Made by a program: the position numbers and the translations under genes. A stretch of DNA of 6,460 nt from NCBI GenBank assembly GCA_937952305.1, contig CALFZO010000014.1:1-6460 (forward strand), written 5' to 3'. Shown here in pieces: positions 1-5,163 of this stretch (positions within the stretch are counted from its first letter, which is position 1; every line of letters starts with the position of its first letter). The notes below the pieces were generated by a model. The model made no database searches. It was not told the DNA's origin and saw only the letters and a program-made list of their open reading frames with translations. This DNA comes from an uncultured Anaerolineales bacterium (lineage in GTDB: Bacteria > Chloroflexota > Anaerolineae > Anaerolineales > UBA6663).

Positions 1-2
1 CG

Positions 3-308
3 GCGGGCCCGGCGCCACCGCAGTTCGATGGCTTATTTTCGATAGAGTCTATTGAATGCGAGCGCGACCGCGTTCCCCACGATCGGAGTGAGCGCTGGCT
101 GCGGGCGGCAGAAGCAGGCGGCGGCGAGCTGCGCCTGATCACCACTACCGCCCAGGCCCAAGAAGGGCTGGTCAGTGAGATCAACACAGCCAAACTGGCG
201 CAGGCCTTCCGGCTGCGGGCCGCCAACGTCTCTGACTACAGCCAGGGGAAGCGCGGCCGCGATGGGTCGATCTGGACCTACCAGAACGCGCCGGCCGGCG
301 ACAGATAA
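3..308 (+). CDS. 3' end of unidentified protein, possible DNA-binding C-terminus (5' truncated)
   Basis: The frame is open from the left edge to TAA at 306-308, giving 101 visible residues with no in-frame ATG, GTG or TTG. The gene must therefore begin outside the window. Third positions are mostly G/C from about position 90 onward, as in the confirmed genes; the first 60 bases are less biased (tta, ttt, ata, att). The visible C-terminus (about residues 58-85, SEINTAKLAQAFRL followed by RAANVSDYSQGKRG) looks like a small helix-turn-helix or winged-helix unit: a short helix, a turn, a polar second helix, then a basic RGRDGS strand ending in IWTYQ. I do not recognise the family. A replication or primase-type protein, or a transcription regulator, would fit the iteron-like repeats that begin 3 bp after its stop codon, but that is inference. 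Coding status is fairly secure; function is unknown. Confidence 0.6.
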   Translation, partial: AGPAPPQFDGLFSIESIECERDRVPHDRSERWLRAAEAGGGELRLITTTAQAQEGLVSEINTAKLAQAFRLRAANVSDYSQGKRGRDGSIWTYQNAPAGDR

Positions 309-310
309 CG

Positions 311-383
311 TGGCGCGAGACCCGCTCCTGGCACCAGACCCGTTTGTGTCTGGCACAAGACCAACACCGCCTGGCGCCAGACC
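311..383 (+). repeat. Four iteron-like direct repeats, consensus TGGCRCNAGACC
   Basis: Four direct copies of a 12-mer lie at 311-322 (TGGCGCGAGACC), 329-340 (TGGCACCAGACC), 351-362 (TGGCACAAGACC) and 372-383 (TGGCGCCAGACC). They vary only at R (G/A) and at the seventh base. Start-to-start distances are 18, 22 and 21 bp, close to two helical turns. The last three copies are preceded by C. Copy 3 also lies in a small inverted repeat (TTGTG 344-348 with CACAA 354-358). The array fills the gap after the upstream stop codon and is followed by an AT-rich run (387-398). Arrays of this kind are typical of replication-initiator iterons or of multi-site operators. Which of the two applies here is not shown by the sequence. 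Confidence 0.75.
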
Positions 384-385
384 GG

Positions 386-470
386 ATTTTTGATTTAGCG
401 CGTTGAGCTAACCCGAGTAAAGACGAGGGTATTAATAGAGAACCCTGTTCTCGTTCCTAAAGTAAAAGGT
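386..470 (+). promoter_or_regulatory. AT-rich leader of the replication-relaxation-like gene, possible promoter
   Basis: This stretch is much more AT-rich than the rest of the window (ATTTTTGATTTAG at 386-398, TATTAAT at 430-436, CTAAAGTAAAAGG at 457-469). TATTAAT is a reasonable -10-like element, but the nearest -35-like hexamer (TTGAGC, 403-408) is 21 bp away, which is too far for a standard sigma-70 promoter, so the promoter call is weak. An AT-rich run directly after iterons is also what a DNA unwinding element of a plasmid-type origin looks like. Confidence 0.3.
438..452. promoter_or_regulatory. Perfect inverted repeat GAGAAC-CCT-GTTCTC (candidate operator)
   Basis: Two perfectly complementary 6-bp arms (438-443 and 447-452) are separated by 3 bp, 28 bp before the start codon at 480 and 2 bp after the -10-like TATTAAT. 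The position suits a dimeric repressor site, and a short mRNA hairpin is the alternative. It has no U-tract, so it is not a terminator. Confidence 0.4.
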
Positions 471-477
471 CTTGCCA
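468..477 (-). promoter_or_regulatory. Inverted, shortened copy of the iteron motif over the ribosome binding site
   Basis: Read on the minus strand this is TGGCAAGACC, which is the third direct repeat (TGGCACAAGACC) with one CA removed. It overlaps the GG of the AAAAGG Shine-Dalgarno-like sequence (464-469) and ends 2 bp before the GTG start at 480. If the protein that reads the direct repeats also binds here, it could block expression of the gene. A 10-bp match can arise by chance, so confidence is low. Confidence 0.3.
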
Positions 478-479
478 CT

Positions 480-2099
480 GTGTCAAACCGATATGCCGAC
501 TACGACCTAGACCTGATCCAGGCCAATTTGAAACATACCGAGTGGGAGAAGGTGCTGCCGGTCTTCGCCGACGTGCGGCTCGCCACCGTCAACCAGATCG
601 AGCAGGTCACGGGCCTAAGCCAATACCTGATCAAGCTGACCTTACGGGCGATGCTCGGCATCGAGCAGCCGGCAACGGGGCCGGACCAGGACGCCCAGCC
701 ACACATTCGGCGGCTGATCACCAAGGCACCGAAAAACGTGGCCTACCTGACCTGGAAGACCAAGGGCGAGGCGGTCTACCAACTGGGCGCGATCGGGGCG
801 GCGCTGCTGCGCGAGATGGGCCTGGTGACCGACCTGCGGCCGGCCCGCGAGACCCGGCCCCTGGCCCTGGCCCAGAGCCTGTGCATCCTGGACGTGGTGC
901 TGCTCGGCCGCGCCCAGGGCCTGGACGGCATCCGGGCCGAGCGGGTCTTCACCAACGGCAGCGGCCAGACCATCCGGGCCGACCTGGCCGTGCCGGCCTT
1001 CGGCGCCCACGGCGGGGTGGCGGAGTGGCGCCTGATCGAGATCGAACAGGGCGCCAACGAGGACAACCACCCGCGCCGGCTGGAGCGGCTGCGCAACCTG
1101 CGGGCGTTCTTTGACGGGCCGGCCGGCCCCGAGCCGGTCTCGCCCGAGGTCCTGGTGCTCTTCAACGTCAAGGCGCAGGCGCTGCGTGGCACCCTGGACG
1201 CCTGGCGCGTGACCCTGGCCGAGGCTGTGGCGGACACCGGCCAGCCGCTGCCGTGCCCGCTGGCCTATGCCCAGCTGGCGGCGTTTGTGGATCACCCCCA
1301 GTGGTCAAGCATCGCGGACTATCCAGTGCTGACGCCGGCCACCGGCCGGCCGAAGCAGGTCGATGAGTCTGCCAGGTGGATCGAAGAGCTGAACCTCCCG
1401 TTCAGCACGCGGCTGCTGGAGGTGGCGCACGCCGCCTACGCCTGCTCGCGCGGCGACCAGATACCCGTCCTGGAGCGGCTGGCGCCGCCCTACCGGTCGG
1501 TGTATGCCCTGCGGCGCTATTTCCGGCGGTCCGAGAACATCCCGCTGGCGGCCCTGATCCAGGAACACTTCATGGCCATCCACAAGAACCTGATCCTGCG
1601 CAACCAGCACATCATCGTGGGCGCGCTGGATGAGCTGATGCTGGACGTCGTGCTGCGCCAGCATGGCCTGGACCTGAAGACGATGGGGCCGGGCGACCCC
1701 TTCCGGATCGGGGTGGAGCCGGCCGCCGGCAGCGCGGCCGAGTGCCCGGCCGTGCCGCTGTACAGCGTGAAGGTCTGGTTCGACGACACCTTCTGGAAGG
1801 AGCACCTGGCCCCGGCCCTAGCCGAGCGCCGGCACTGGGAGGTCGTTCGGGACATCACTCACGGCCTGCTGTTGGACGCTGAAGGCCGGCCGATCCTCTG
1901 GGAAGGCACCGGGCCGGAGAGCCTGTGGTCCACCCACCGCGGCACCATGACCGAGGCCCTGCAGTGGACGCTGACCGCGCTCTGGCGCTTCCGGAGCGAG
2001 ATCGACCTGCTCCGCACCAACCGCCGCCGGTCATCCTACGAGCTGGCGGCCCGGATCGCGGAAGAGCGGGCCGCCCTGCGCGAGGCTCACTCCGTTTAG
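480..2099 (+). CDS. Replication-relaxation-like protein (winged helix plus nuclease-like core)
   Basis: This 539-residue protein starts at GTG 480, the first usable start after an in-frame TAG at 396, with AAAAGG (464-469) ten bases upstream. Residues about 18-110 look like a winged helix: a helix-turn-helix near 35-60 (VNQIEQVTGLSQYLIKLTL) and a wing ending in VAYLTWKTKGEAVY. Residues about 125-235 resemble the core of the replication-relaxation family (PF13814): a strand with IRADLAVP (D168), then WRLIEIEQG (E187, E189), then a basic helix HPRRLERLRNLRAFF. The D...ExE spacing recalls PD-(D/E)XK-like folds; activity cannot be judged. The C-terminal part (about 300-539) is helical, charged and unrecognised, and makes this protein longer than I would expect for the family. 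Such proteins occur on plasmids and integrative elements, which fits the iteron-like array upstream. Family assignment is by eye. Confidence 0.65.
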   Translation: MSNRYADYDLDLIQANLKHTEWEKVLPVFADVRLATVNQIEQVTGLSQYLIKLTLRAMLGIEQPATGPDQDAQPHIRRLITKAPKNVAYLTWKTKGEAVYQLGAIGAALLREMGLVTDLRPARETRPLALAQSLCILDVVLLGRAQGLDGIRAERVFTNGSGQTIRADLAVPAFGAHGGVAEWRLIEIEQGANEDNHPRRLERLRNLRAFFDGPAGPEPVSPEVLVLFNVKAQALRGTLDAWRVTLAEAVADTGQPLPCPLAYAQLAAFVDHPQWSSIADYPVLTPATGRPKQVDESARWIEELNLPFSTRLLEVAHAAYACSRGDQIPVLERLAPPYRSVYALRRYFRRSENIPLAALIQEHFMAIHKNLILRNQHIIVGALDELMLDVVLRQHGLDLKTMGPGDPFRIGVEPAAGSAAECPAVPLYSVKVWFDDTFWKEHLAPALAERRHWEVVRDITHGLLLDAEGRPILWEGTGPESLWSTHRGTMTEALQWTLTALWRFRSEIDLLRTNRRRSSYELAARIAEERAALREAHSV

Positions 2100-2104
2100 C
2101 CAGA

Positions 2105-2124
2105 CTGCCCGCTTTTCCGGGCGG
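2105..2124 (+). other. Short hairpin after the replication-relaxation-like gene
   Basis: GCCCG (2107-2111) pairs with CGGGC (2118-2122) around a CTTTTC loop, and two further outer pairs (one G-U) extend it. It lies 6 bp after the stop codon. No T-run follows, so it is a poor terminator. It may protect an mRNA end or be incidental in GC-rich DNA. Confidence 0.3.
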
Positions 2125-2145
2125 CCAGGATTGACCTGAGCGACG

Positions 2146-2847
2146 ATGACGTACAGAATGATGACCATGCCCACTATCGATGGTGTTCCCTACGGGAAGA
2201 CACAGCCCCAGGTCCTGGCGCTCGGCCTGCTGCTGGTGTTCAACGCCTGCACCCTGAGCCGCACGCCGGACCTGGGCACGCACCTGGTGGAACCCGGCGA
2301 CACGTTGAGCCAGATCGCGGCCGAGTACGGGACGACGGTGCCGGCGCTGATCGACCTGAACCAGGACCTGTATCCCCGGATCGCCGAGACGAACGGCGCG
2401 CTGATCGTGGCCGGTTGGGTGCTGGCGGTGCCAGGCCGCGCGCAACGTTCGATCGGATCGGGGATGGCGCCGGCCCTGACCGCTGCGCCAACCCAGAACG
2501 ACGCCGACCTGGCCGCGGCCATCATCGCGCTGACGAATGATGAGCGCGCCCGGGCCGGCCTGCCGGCGCTGGCCGTGGATGACGGGCTGATGGCGATCGC
2601 GCAGAAGCGGGCGCTGGAGATCAGCACCGACTACAGCCACTCCGGCCTGGATGATGACTGCACTGAGTGCGGGGAGAACATCTTGCAGGGGCCGCGCACC
2701 ACAACGGCGGCCCGGATGCTCGAGCGCTGGATGGCCAGCGCCGACCACCGCGCCAACATCCTGCGCAACGGCATTGCGCGCATCGGGGCGGCGGTCTATC
2801 GGACGCCGGACGGCGTGGTCTTCGCCGCGCAGGTCTTCGCCTATTGA
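2146..2847 (+). CDS. Exported LysM and CAP (SCP/PR-1-like) domain protein
   Basis: The 233-residue product has a hydrophobic stretch at about 23-34 ending in FNAC (C35). This is an export signal and possibly a poor lipobox; the -3 F and -2 N are atypical for lipoproteins. Residues about 44-96 form one LysM domain (HLVEPGDTLSQIAAEYGTTV, then LIDLNQ and a final WVLAVPG), known to bind peptidoglycan or chitin-like glycans. Residues about 118-233 form a bacterial CAP domain: ALTNDERARAGLPALAVD, the conserved His in YSHSG, the Glu in CGENI, then the W..SADHRANIL motif and a final VFAAQVFAY. The domain is complete. Together they suggest a wall-anchored protein acting in the envelope; enzymatic activity of bacterial CAP domains is not generally established. 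The start is uncertain: ATGs at 2146, 2158, 2161 and 2167 all lack a good ribosome binding site. It lies 46 bp after the previous gene and is probably co-transcribed with it. Confidence 0.85.
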   Translation: MTYRMMTMPTIDGVPYGKTQPQVLALGLLLVFNACTLSRTPDLGTHLVEPGDTLSQIAAEYGTTVPALIDLNQDLYPRIAETNGALIVAGWVLAVPGRAQRSIGSGMAPALTAAPTQNDADLAAAIIALTNDERARAGLPALAVDDGLMAIAQKRALEISTDYSHSGLDDDCTECGENILQGPRTTTAARMLERWMASADHRANILRNGIARIGAAVYRTPDGVVFAAQVFAY

Positions 2848-2886
2848 CGTGAATATGACAGCGAATGGCGCGAGCTGACACAAAGC

Positions 2887-2910
2887 GTTCGCGAACATTC
2901 GCGGAGTTCG
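2887..2910. promoter_or_regulatory. Palindrome GTTCGCGAAC with phased TTCG half-sites
   Basis: GTTCGCGAAC at 2887-2896 is a perfect 10-bp palindrome. TTCGCG recurs exactly 10 bp later (2888 and 2898), and a third TTCG lies at 2907. One-turn phasing in a non-coding gap upstream of an operon is what a small regulator-binding cluster looks like. No regulator gene is visible nearby to pair it with. Confidence 0.35.
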
Positions 2911-2965
2911 ATGCCGGCCTGAAGTAACCCCGGCTGGCAGCCACTCAACTGAAGAAATATCGCGT

Positions 2966-2997
2966 GGGGCAACTCGTGCCTGAGTTGCCCCTTTTTT
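2966..2997 (+). terminator. Intrinsic (rho-independent) terminator
   Basis: GGGGCAACTC (2966-2975) and GAGTTGCCCC (2982-2991) form a perfect 10-bp stem with a 6-base loop (GTGCCT), followed at once by six T and then GTT. It lies 118 bp after the CAP-protein gene and should end that transcript. It is also only 38 bp upstream of the next start codon, so it may act as an attenuator for the following operon. Confidence 0.9.
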
Positions 2998-3000
2998 GTT

Positions 3001-3016
3001 CCCGGGCCCGCCCGGG
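3001..3016 (+). other. GC-only inverted repeat in the leader of the 3036 gene
   Basis: CCCGGG (3001-3006) and CCCGGG (3011-3016) are each self-complementary and pair with each other around CCCG. The repeat sits between the terminator T-run and the Shine-Dalgarno sequence, so a folded RNA here would lie directly beside the ribosome binding site. It may be incidental. Confidence 0.3.
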
Positions 3017-3019
3017 GAG

Positions 3020-3025
3020 AAGGAG
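3020..3025 (+). promoter_or_regulatory. Shine-Dalgarno AAGGAG fixing the start at 3036
   Basis: This is a strong ribosome binding site within the purine run GAGAAGGAGAGA, ten bases before ATG 3036. It settles the start against an in-frame GTG at 2964, which would place the terminator stem-loop inside the coding sequence. Confidence 0.85.
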
Positions 3026-3035
3026 AGACAAGGCC

Positions 3036-3593
3036 ATGCACATCACCATCCACCGCCGCCTGATCTGGATCGCGCTTATCGGGGCGGCCCTGGCCGGCCT
3101 GGGGGCGTACGCGCTACCGCGCCTGGCCTTGCCGCCGGCGGACGCCGCCGTCGTCCCGCCGGACCAGGCCGCCATAACCTTCACGCGCGCCTTCTACACC
3201 GTGGACTACCGCGACCGTGAAGGCTGGCTGGCGGCGCTCCAGCCCCTGGCCACCGCGTCCGGCTTCCGCCTGATCGCGGGCCTGCTGGCGCCGGCGACCT
3301 GGCCGCGCCTGACCACAGCCCAGACCGTGACCCTGGCCGAGCAGGTTAAGGTCCGTGATGAGGGCCTGCGGGCGGAGGGCGTGAGCGCCGCGGAGCAAGC
3401 AAGAGGAGAAGCAGAGGCAGGCTGGCAGATCCGGCGCCTGACCGTGACCGTCGCCGAGGCCGGCCGCTGGCCGACGATGACGGCCGGGACCTTCCCGGCC
3501 AACATCCTGCTGATCCAGGAGGGCGGAGCCTGGAAGTTCGGGGCCTTCCTGTCCGACGACGACGTGCGCGTCTTCCAGCAGCGGAGCCAGTGA
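3036..3593 (+). CDS. Membrane-anchored small protein, probable NTF2-like (VirB8/TcpC-type) domain
   Basis: The 185-residue product starts at ATG 3036 with a strong ribosome binding site. Residues 1-8 are short and basic (MHITIHRR) and 9-27 are hydrophobic with no clear cleavage site, suggesting an N-terminal anchor with the rest outside the cytoplasm. Residues about 42-70 (DQAAITFTRAFYTVDYRDREGWLAALQPL) resemble the first helices of NTF2-like domains, and the end (NILLIQEGGAWKFGAFLSDDDV) resembles their last strands. An anchor followed by an NTF2-like domain is the architecture of VirB8 and TcpC, scaffold proteins of conjugation machines. The similarity is in pattern only, and a non-conjugative NTF2-like protein is possible. 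Codons 121-128 (QARGEAEA) are oddly A-ending. The stop lies 2 bp before the next ATG, so the two genes are very likely co-translated. Confidence 0.7.
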   Translation: MHITIHRRLIWIALIGAALAGLGAYALPRLALPPADAAVVPPDQAAITFTRAFYTVDYRDREGWLAALQPLATASGFRLIAGLLAPATWPRLTTAQTVTLAEQVKVRDEGLRAEGVSAAEQARGEAEAGWQIRRLTVTVAEAGRWPTMTAGTFPANILLIQEGGAWKFGAFLSDDDVRVFQQRSQ

Positions 3594-3595
3594 CC

Positions 3596-5041
3596 ATGCG
3601 ACGCCTGATGCTGGCACTCATGCTCGTGGCCGCCGTGCTGGACGGGCCAGCGCTGGCCCAGGACGATGACGGCCCGATCGGGGCCATCGGCGACGGCAGC
3701 CTGACCGGATCCCTGCCCGAGACCCTGCCGTCCTACCTGGTCACGGGCGCGGACGGCCAGATCCACTTCAACGCCGACGGCCTGACGCCCGGCGAGCCGA
3801 TCGTGCTCGCCGCCCCGCCCGGCTTCTGGCAGCTGGACGGCACCCTGCCGGGCACAGATATCCAGGCCTGCCTGGGCTGCCTGGTCTACAACACCTACAC
3901 CACCGCGACGGGCGAGACCGTGGTCATCCCCAACACCTACACGGCCATCGTCATGGCCGCCACCGGGTACAGCCCGTTCAACACGCCGGCGGAGCTGGCC
4001 ATCGGCAACGGGGCCCTGCAGCTGGCGGCCATGGCCGGCGCCTTCGACGGCCTGGGCATCCCGCCCGAGGACTTCACGCTCGAGAACCTGATCAAGCGCT
4101 TCGACCCGACCAGCAACGACTTCGACCCGCTGTTCATGCTCCAGCTCAACATCGCCCTGAACGACCCGAACAACCCGCTCAACAGCGGCGCGTTCTTCTG
4201 GGCGGCCGGCCTGTTTCAGTTCGCGTGCCATCCGGTGACGGGCGAGTGCGCGCCGGTCGCGGACCGCCAGCCGACCGGCTCCGGCTCAGGCGATGACCCG
4301 CTGGAGCGCATCTGCCAGGCGCTGGGCGACTGTCCCAAGCCGCTGACCGGGGTCTGCCCAAGCCGCGACTTCGCGATCTCGGCGCCGCCGCCGGTCTATG
4401 CGGCCGAGAAGCTGCTGCCGGCCTTCCCGATCGTCGTGGGCCAGGACCCGGCCCAGCGCGGAGTGGACGTGCGCGCCGGCGTGACCGTACCGCCCGTGAC
4501 CGTCTCGTTCAACGTCGAGAAGGAGTATCCGGGCGAGCGGGTCTGCCAGTGGGTCGGGAACGGCGAAGGCGGCGGCTGCACGCCCGGCAGTTTCGACTCG
4601 GTCGCCTACAAGGACGGCTTCCAGTCGTGGATGGCAAGCGACCCCGACTGGGGCAGCCTGGACACGACGCGCCAGGTCTGTGAGCGCGTGACGCGGACCT
4701 TTCCCGACCCTGTCACCGGCTTCAGCGCCCGTCTTCAACTGGAGGCAGCCTCGATCGCGTGGATAGAGACTGGAGACTTGCAGCAACGCTATCCGGGCGC
4801 CCAGGTCTACCAGGCGGTCTGGCCGCTCTGGCCGGGCCGGCCGCCAATACGGCAGACCATCGCCGCGGACCGGACCGCGATCAGCCTGGAGTGGGAGCGC
4901 CTGCCGCTGCGCGACCCGGGCCAGTATCGCGTCGTGCTCGCCGGCCGCACCGCCGGCACCCCGTATACCGCGCCGCGAGATCTGGCTTACGACAAGATCA
5001 CCTTCGACGTGGCGCTGCTGGAAGCGGCGTTGATCAAGTGA
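3596..5041 (+). CDS. Secreted cysteine-containing protein of unknown function
   Basis: The 481-residue product starts at ATG 3596, with CGGAG (3582-3586) nine bases upstream; an overlapping GTG at 3590 would add two residues and cannot be excluded. Residues 1-21 are a classical signal peptide (MRRLMLALMLVAAVL, then GPALA before QDDDG), with likely cleavage after A21. No later membrane segment is seen, so it is probably released or held by partners. It has ten cysteines, including C92-x2-C95 and C211-x6-C218 (CHPVTGEC), and the even number fits disulphides outside the cytoplasm. A Gly/Ser/Asp-rich linker near 230-240 (TGSGSGDDP) divides an N-terminal part rich in TYTT and NDPNNP-like turns from a C-terminal part with several strand-like segments. 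I recognise no family. Its position between a VirB8/NTF2-like gene and cpaB suggests an external component of the same machine. Confidence 0.8.
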   Translation: MRRLMLALMLVAAVLDGPALAQDDDGPIGAIGDGSLTGSLPETLPSYLVTGADGQIHFNADGLTPGEPIVLAAPPGFWQLDGTLPGTDIQACLGCLVYNTYTTATGETVVIPNTYTAIVMAATGYSPFNTPAELAIGNGALQLAAMAGAFDGLGIPPEDFTLENLIKRFDPTSNDFDPLFMLQLNIALNDPNNPLNSGAFFWAAGLFQFACHPVTGECAPVADRQPTGSGSGDDPLERICQALGDCPKPLTGVCPSRDFAISAPPPVYAAEKLLPAFPIVVGQDPAQRGVDVRAGVTVPPVTVSFNVEKEYPGERVCQWVGNGEGGGCTPGSFDSVAYKDGFQSWMASDPDWGSLDTTRQVCERVTRTFPDPVTGFSARLQLEAASIAWIETGDLQQRYPGAQVYQAVWPLWPGRPPIRQTIAADRTAISLEWERLPLRDPGQYRVVLAGRTAGTPYTAPRDLAYDKITFDVALLEAALIK

Positions 5042-5123
5042 GCAGTCAACAGTCATCAGTAAATCAGTGATCAGTAATCGGTCAGCTGCAATGCCACTGA
5101 TCACTGCTCACTGATGACTGATC
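5042..5123. repeat. Heptad CAGT/ACTG repeats forming a long imperfect hairpin
   Basis: On the left side CAGT recurs at 5043, 5050, 5057, 5065 and 5072 (steps 7, 7, 8, 7). On the right ACTG recurs at 5096, 5103, 5110 and 5117 (steps 7, 7, 7). The two halves are reverse complements. CAGTGATCAGT (5065-5075) pairs with ACTGATCACTG (5096-5106), and CAGTCATCAGT (5050-5060) pairs with ACTGATGACTG (5110-5120). That is 22 base pairs in two perfect 11-bp blocks separated by a 4x3 internal loop, with a 20-base apical loop containing CAGCTG. There is no T-run, so it is not a classical terminator. Period-7 repeats of this kind are known in intergenic DNA of several bacterial groups, including cyanobacteria. 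It begins at the stop codon of the previous gene. Confidence 0.85.
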
Positions 5124-5163
5124 ACGCCCAACTGCCAATCCCCATTTTCCACTCAAGGACACT

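Noticed and set aside
2105..2124. Terminator after the replication-relaxation-like gene
   Set aside because: The stem is short and no T-run follows. The LysM-CAP gene starts 22 bp later, so read-through is more likely.
2844..2872. Promoter with -35 TTGACG at 2844-2849
   Set aside because: The matching -10 position (around 2867-2872) reads GGCG-type sequence with no resemblance to TATAAT.
1855..2898. Long minus-strand open frame of 347 codons
   Set aside because: It lies opposite the end of one well-supported gene and all of the LysM-CAP gene, and is rich in Arg, Gly, Ala and Pro as expected for antisense frames in GC-rich DNA. No domain is recognisable.
2964..3035. In-frame GTG at 2964 as an upstream start of the NTF2-like gene
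   Set aside because: The extension would encode the terminator stem-loop and T-run, has no ribosome binding site, and would put 24 polar and basic residues before a good signal anchor. ATG 3036 has a strong Shine-Dalgarno sequence.
3206..4231. Minus-strand open frame of 341 codons
   Set aside because: It is antisense to the NTF2-like and secreted-protein genes, whose signal peptides, ribosome binding sites and spacing are convincing. The composition is that of a GC-rich shadow frame.
5050..5120. Intrinsic terminator after the secreted-protein gene
   Set aside because: The stem is long but AT-balanced with a large loop, and no T-run follows on either strand.
5042..5123. CRISPR array
   Set aside because: The repeat unit is 7 bp with no unique spacers, and the two halves are inverted relative to each other.
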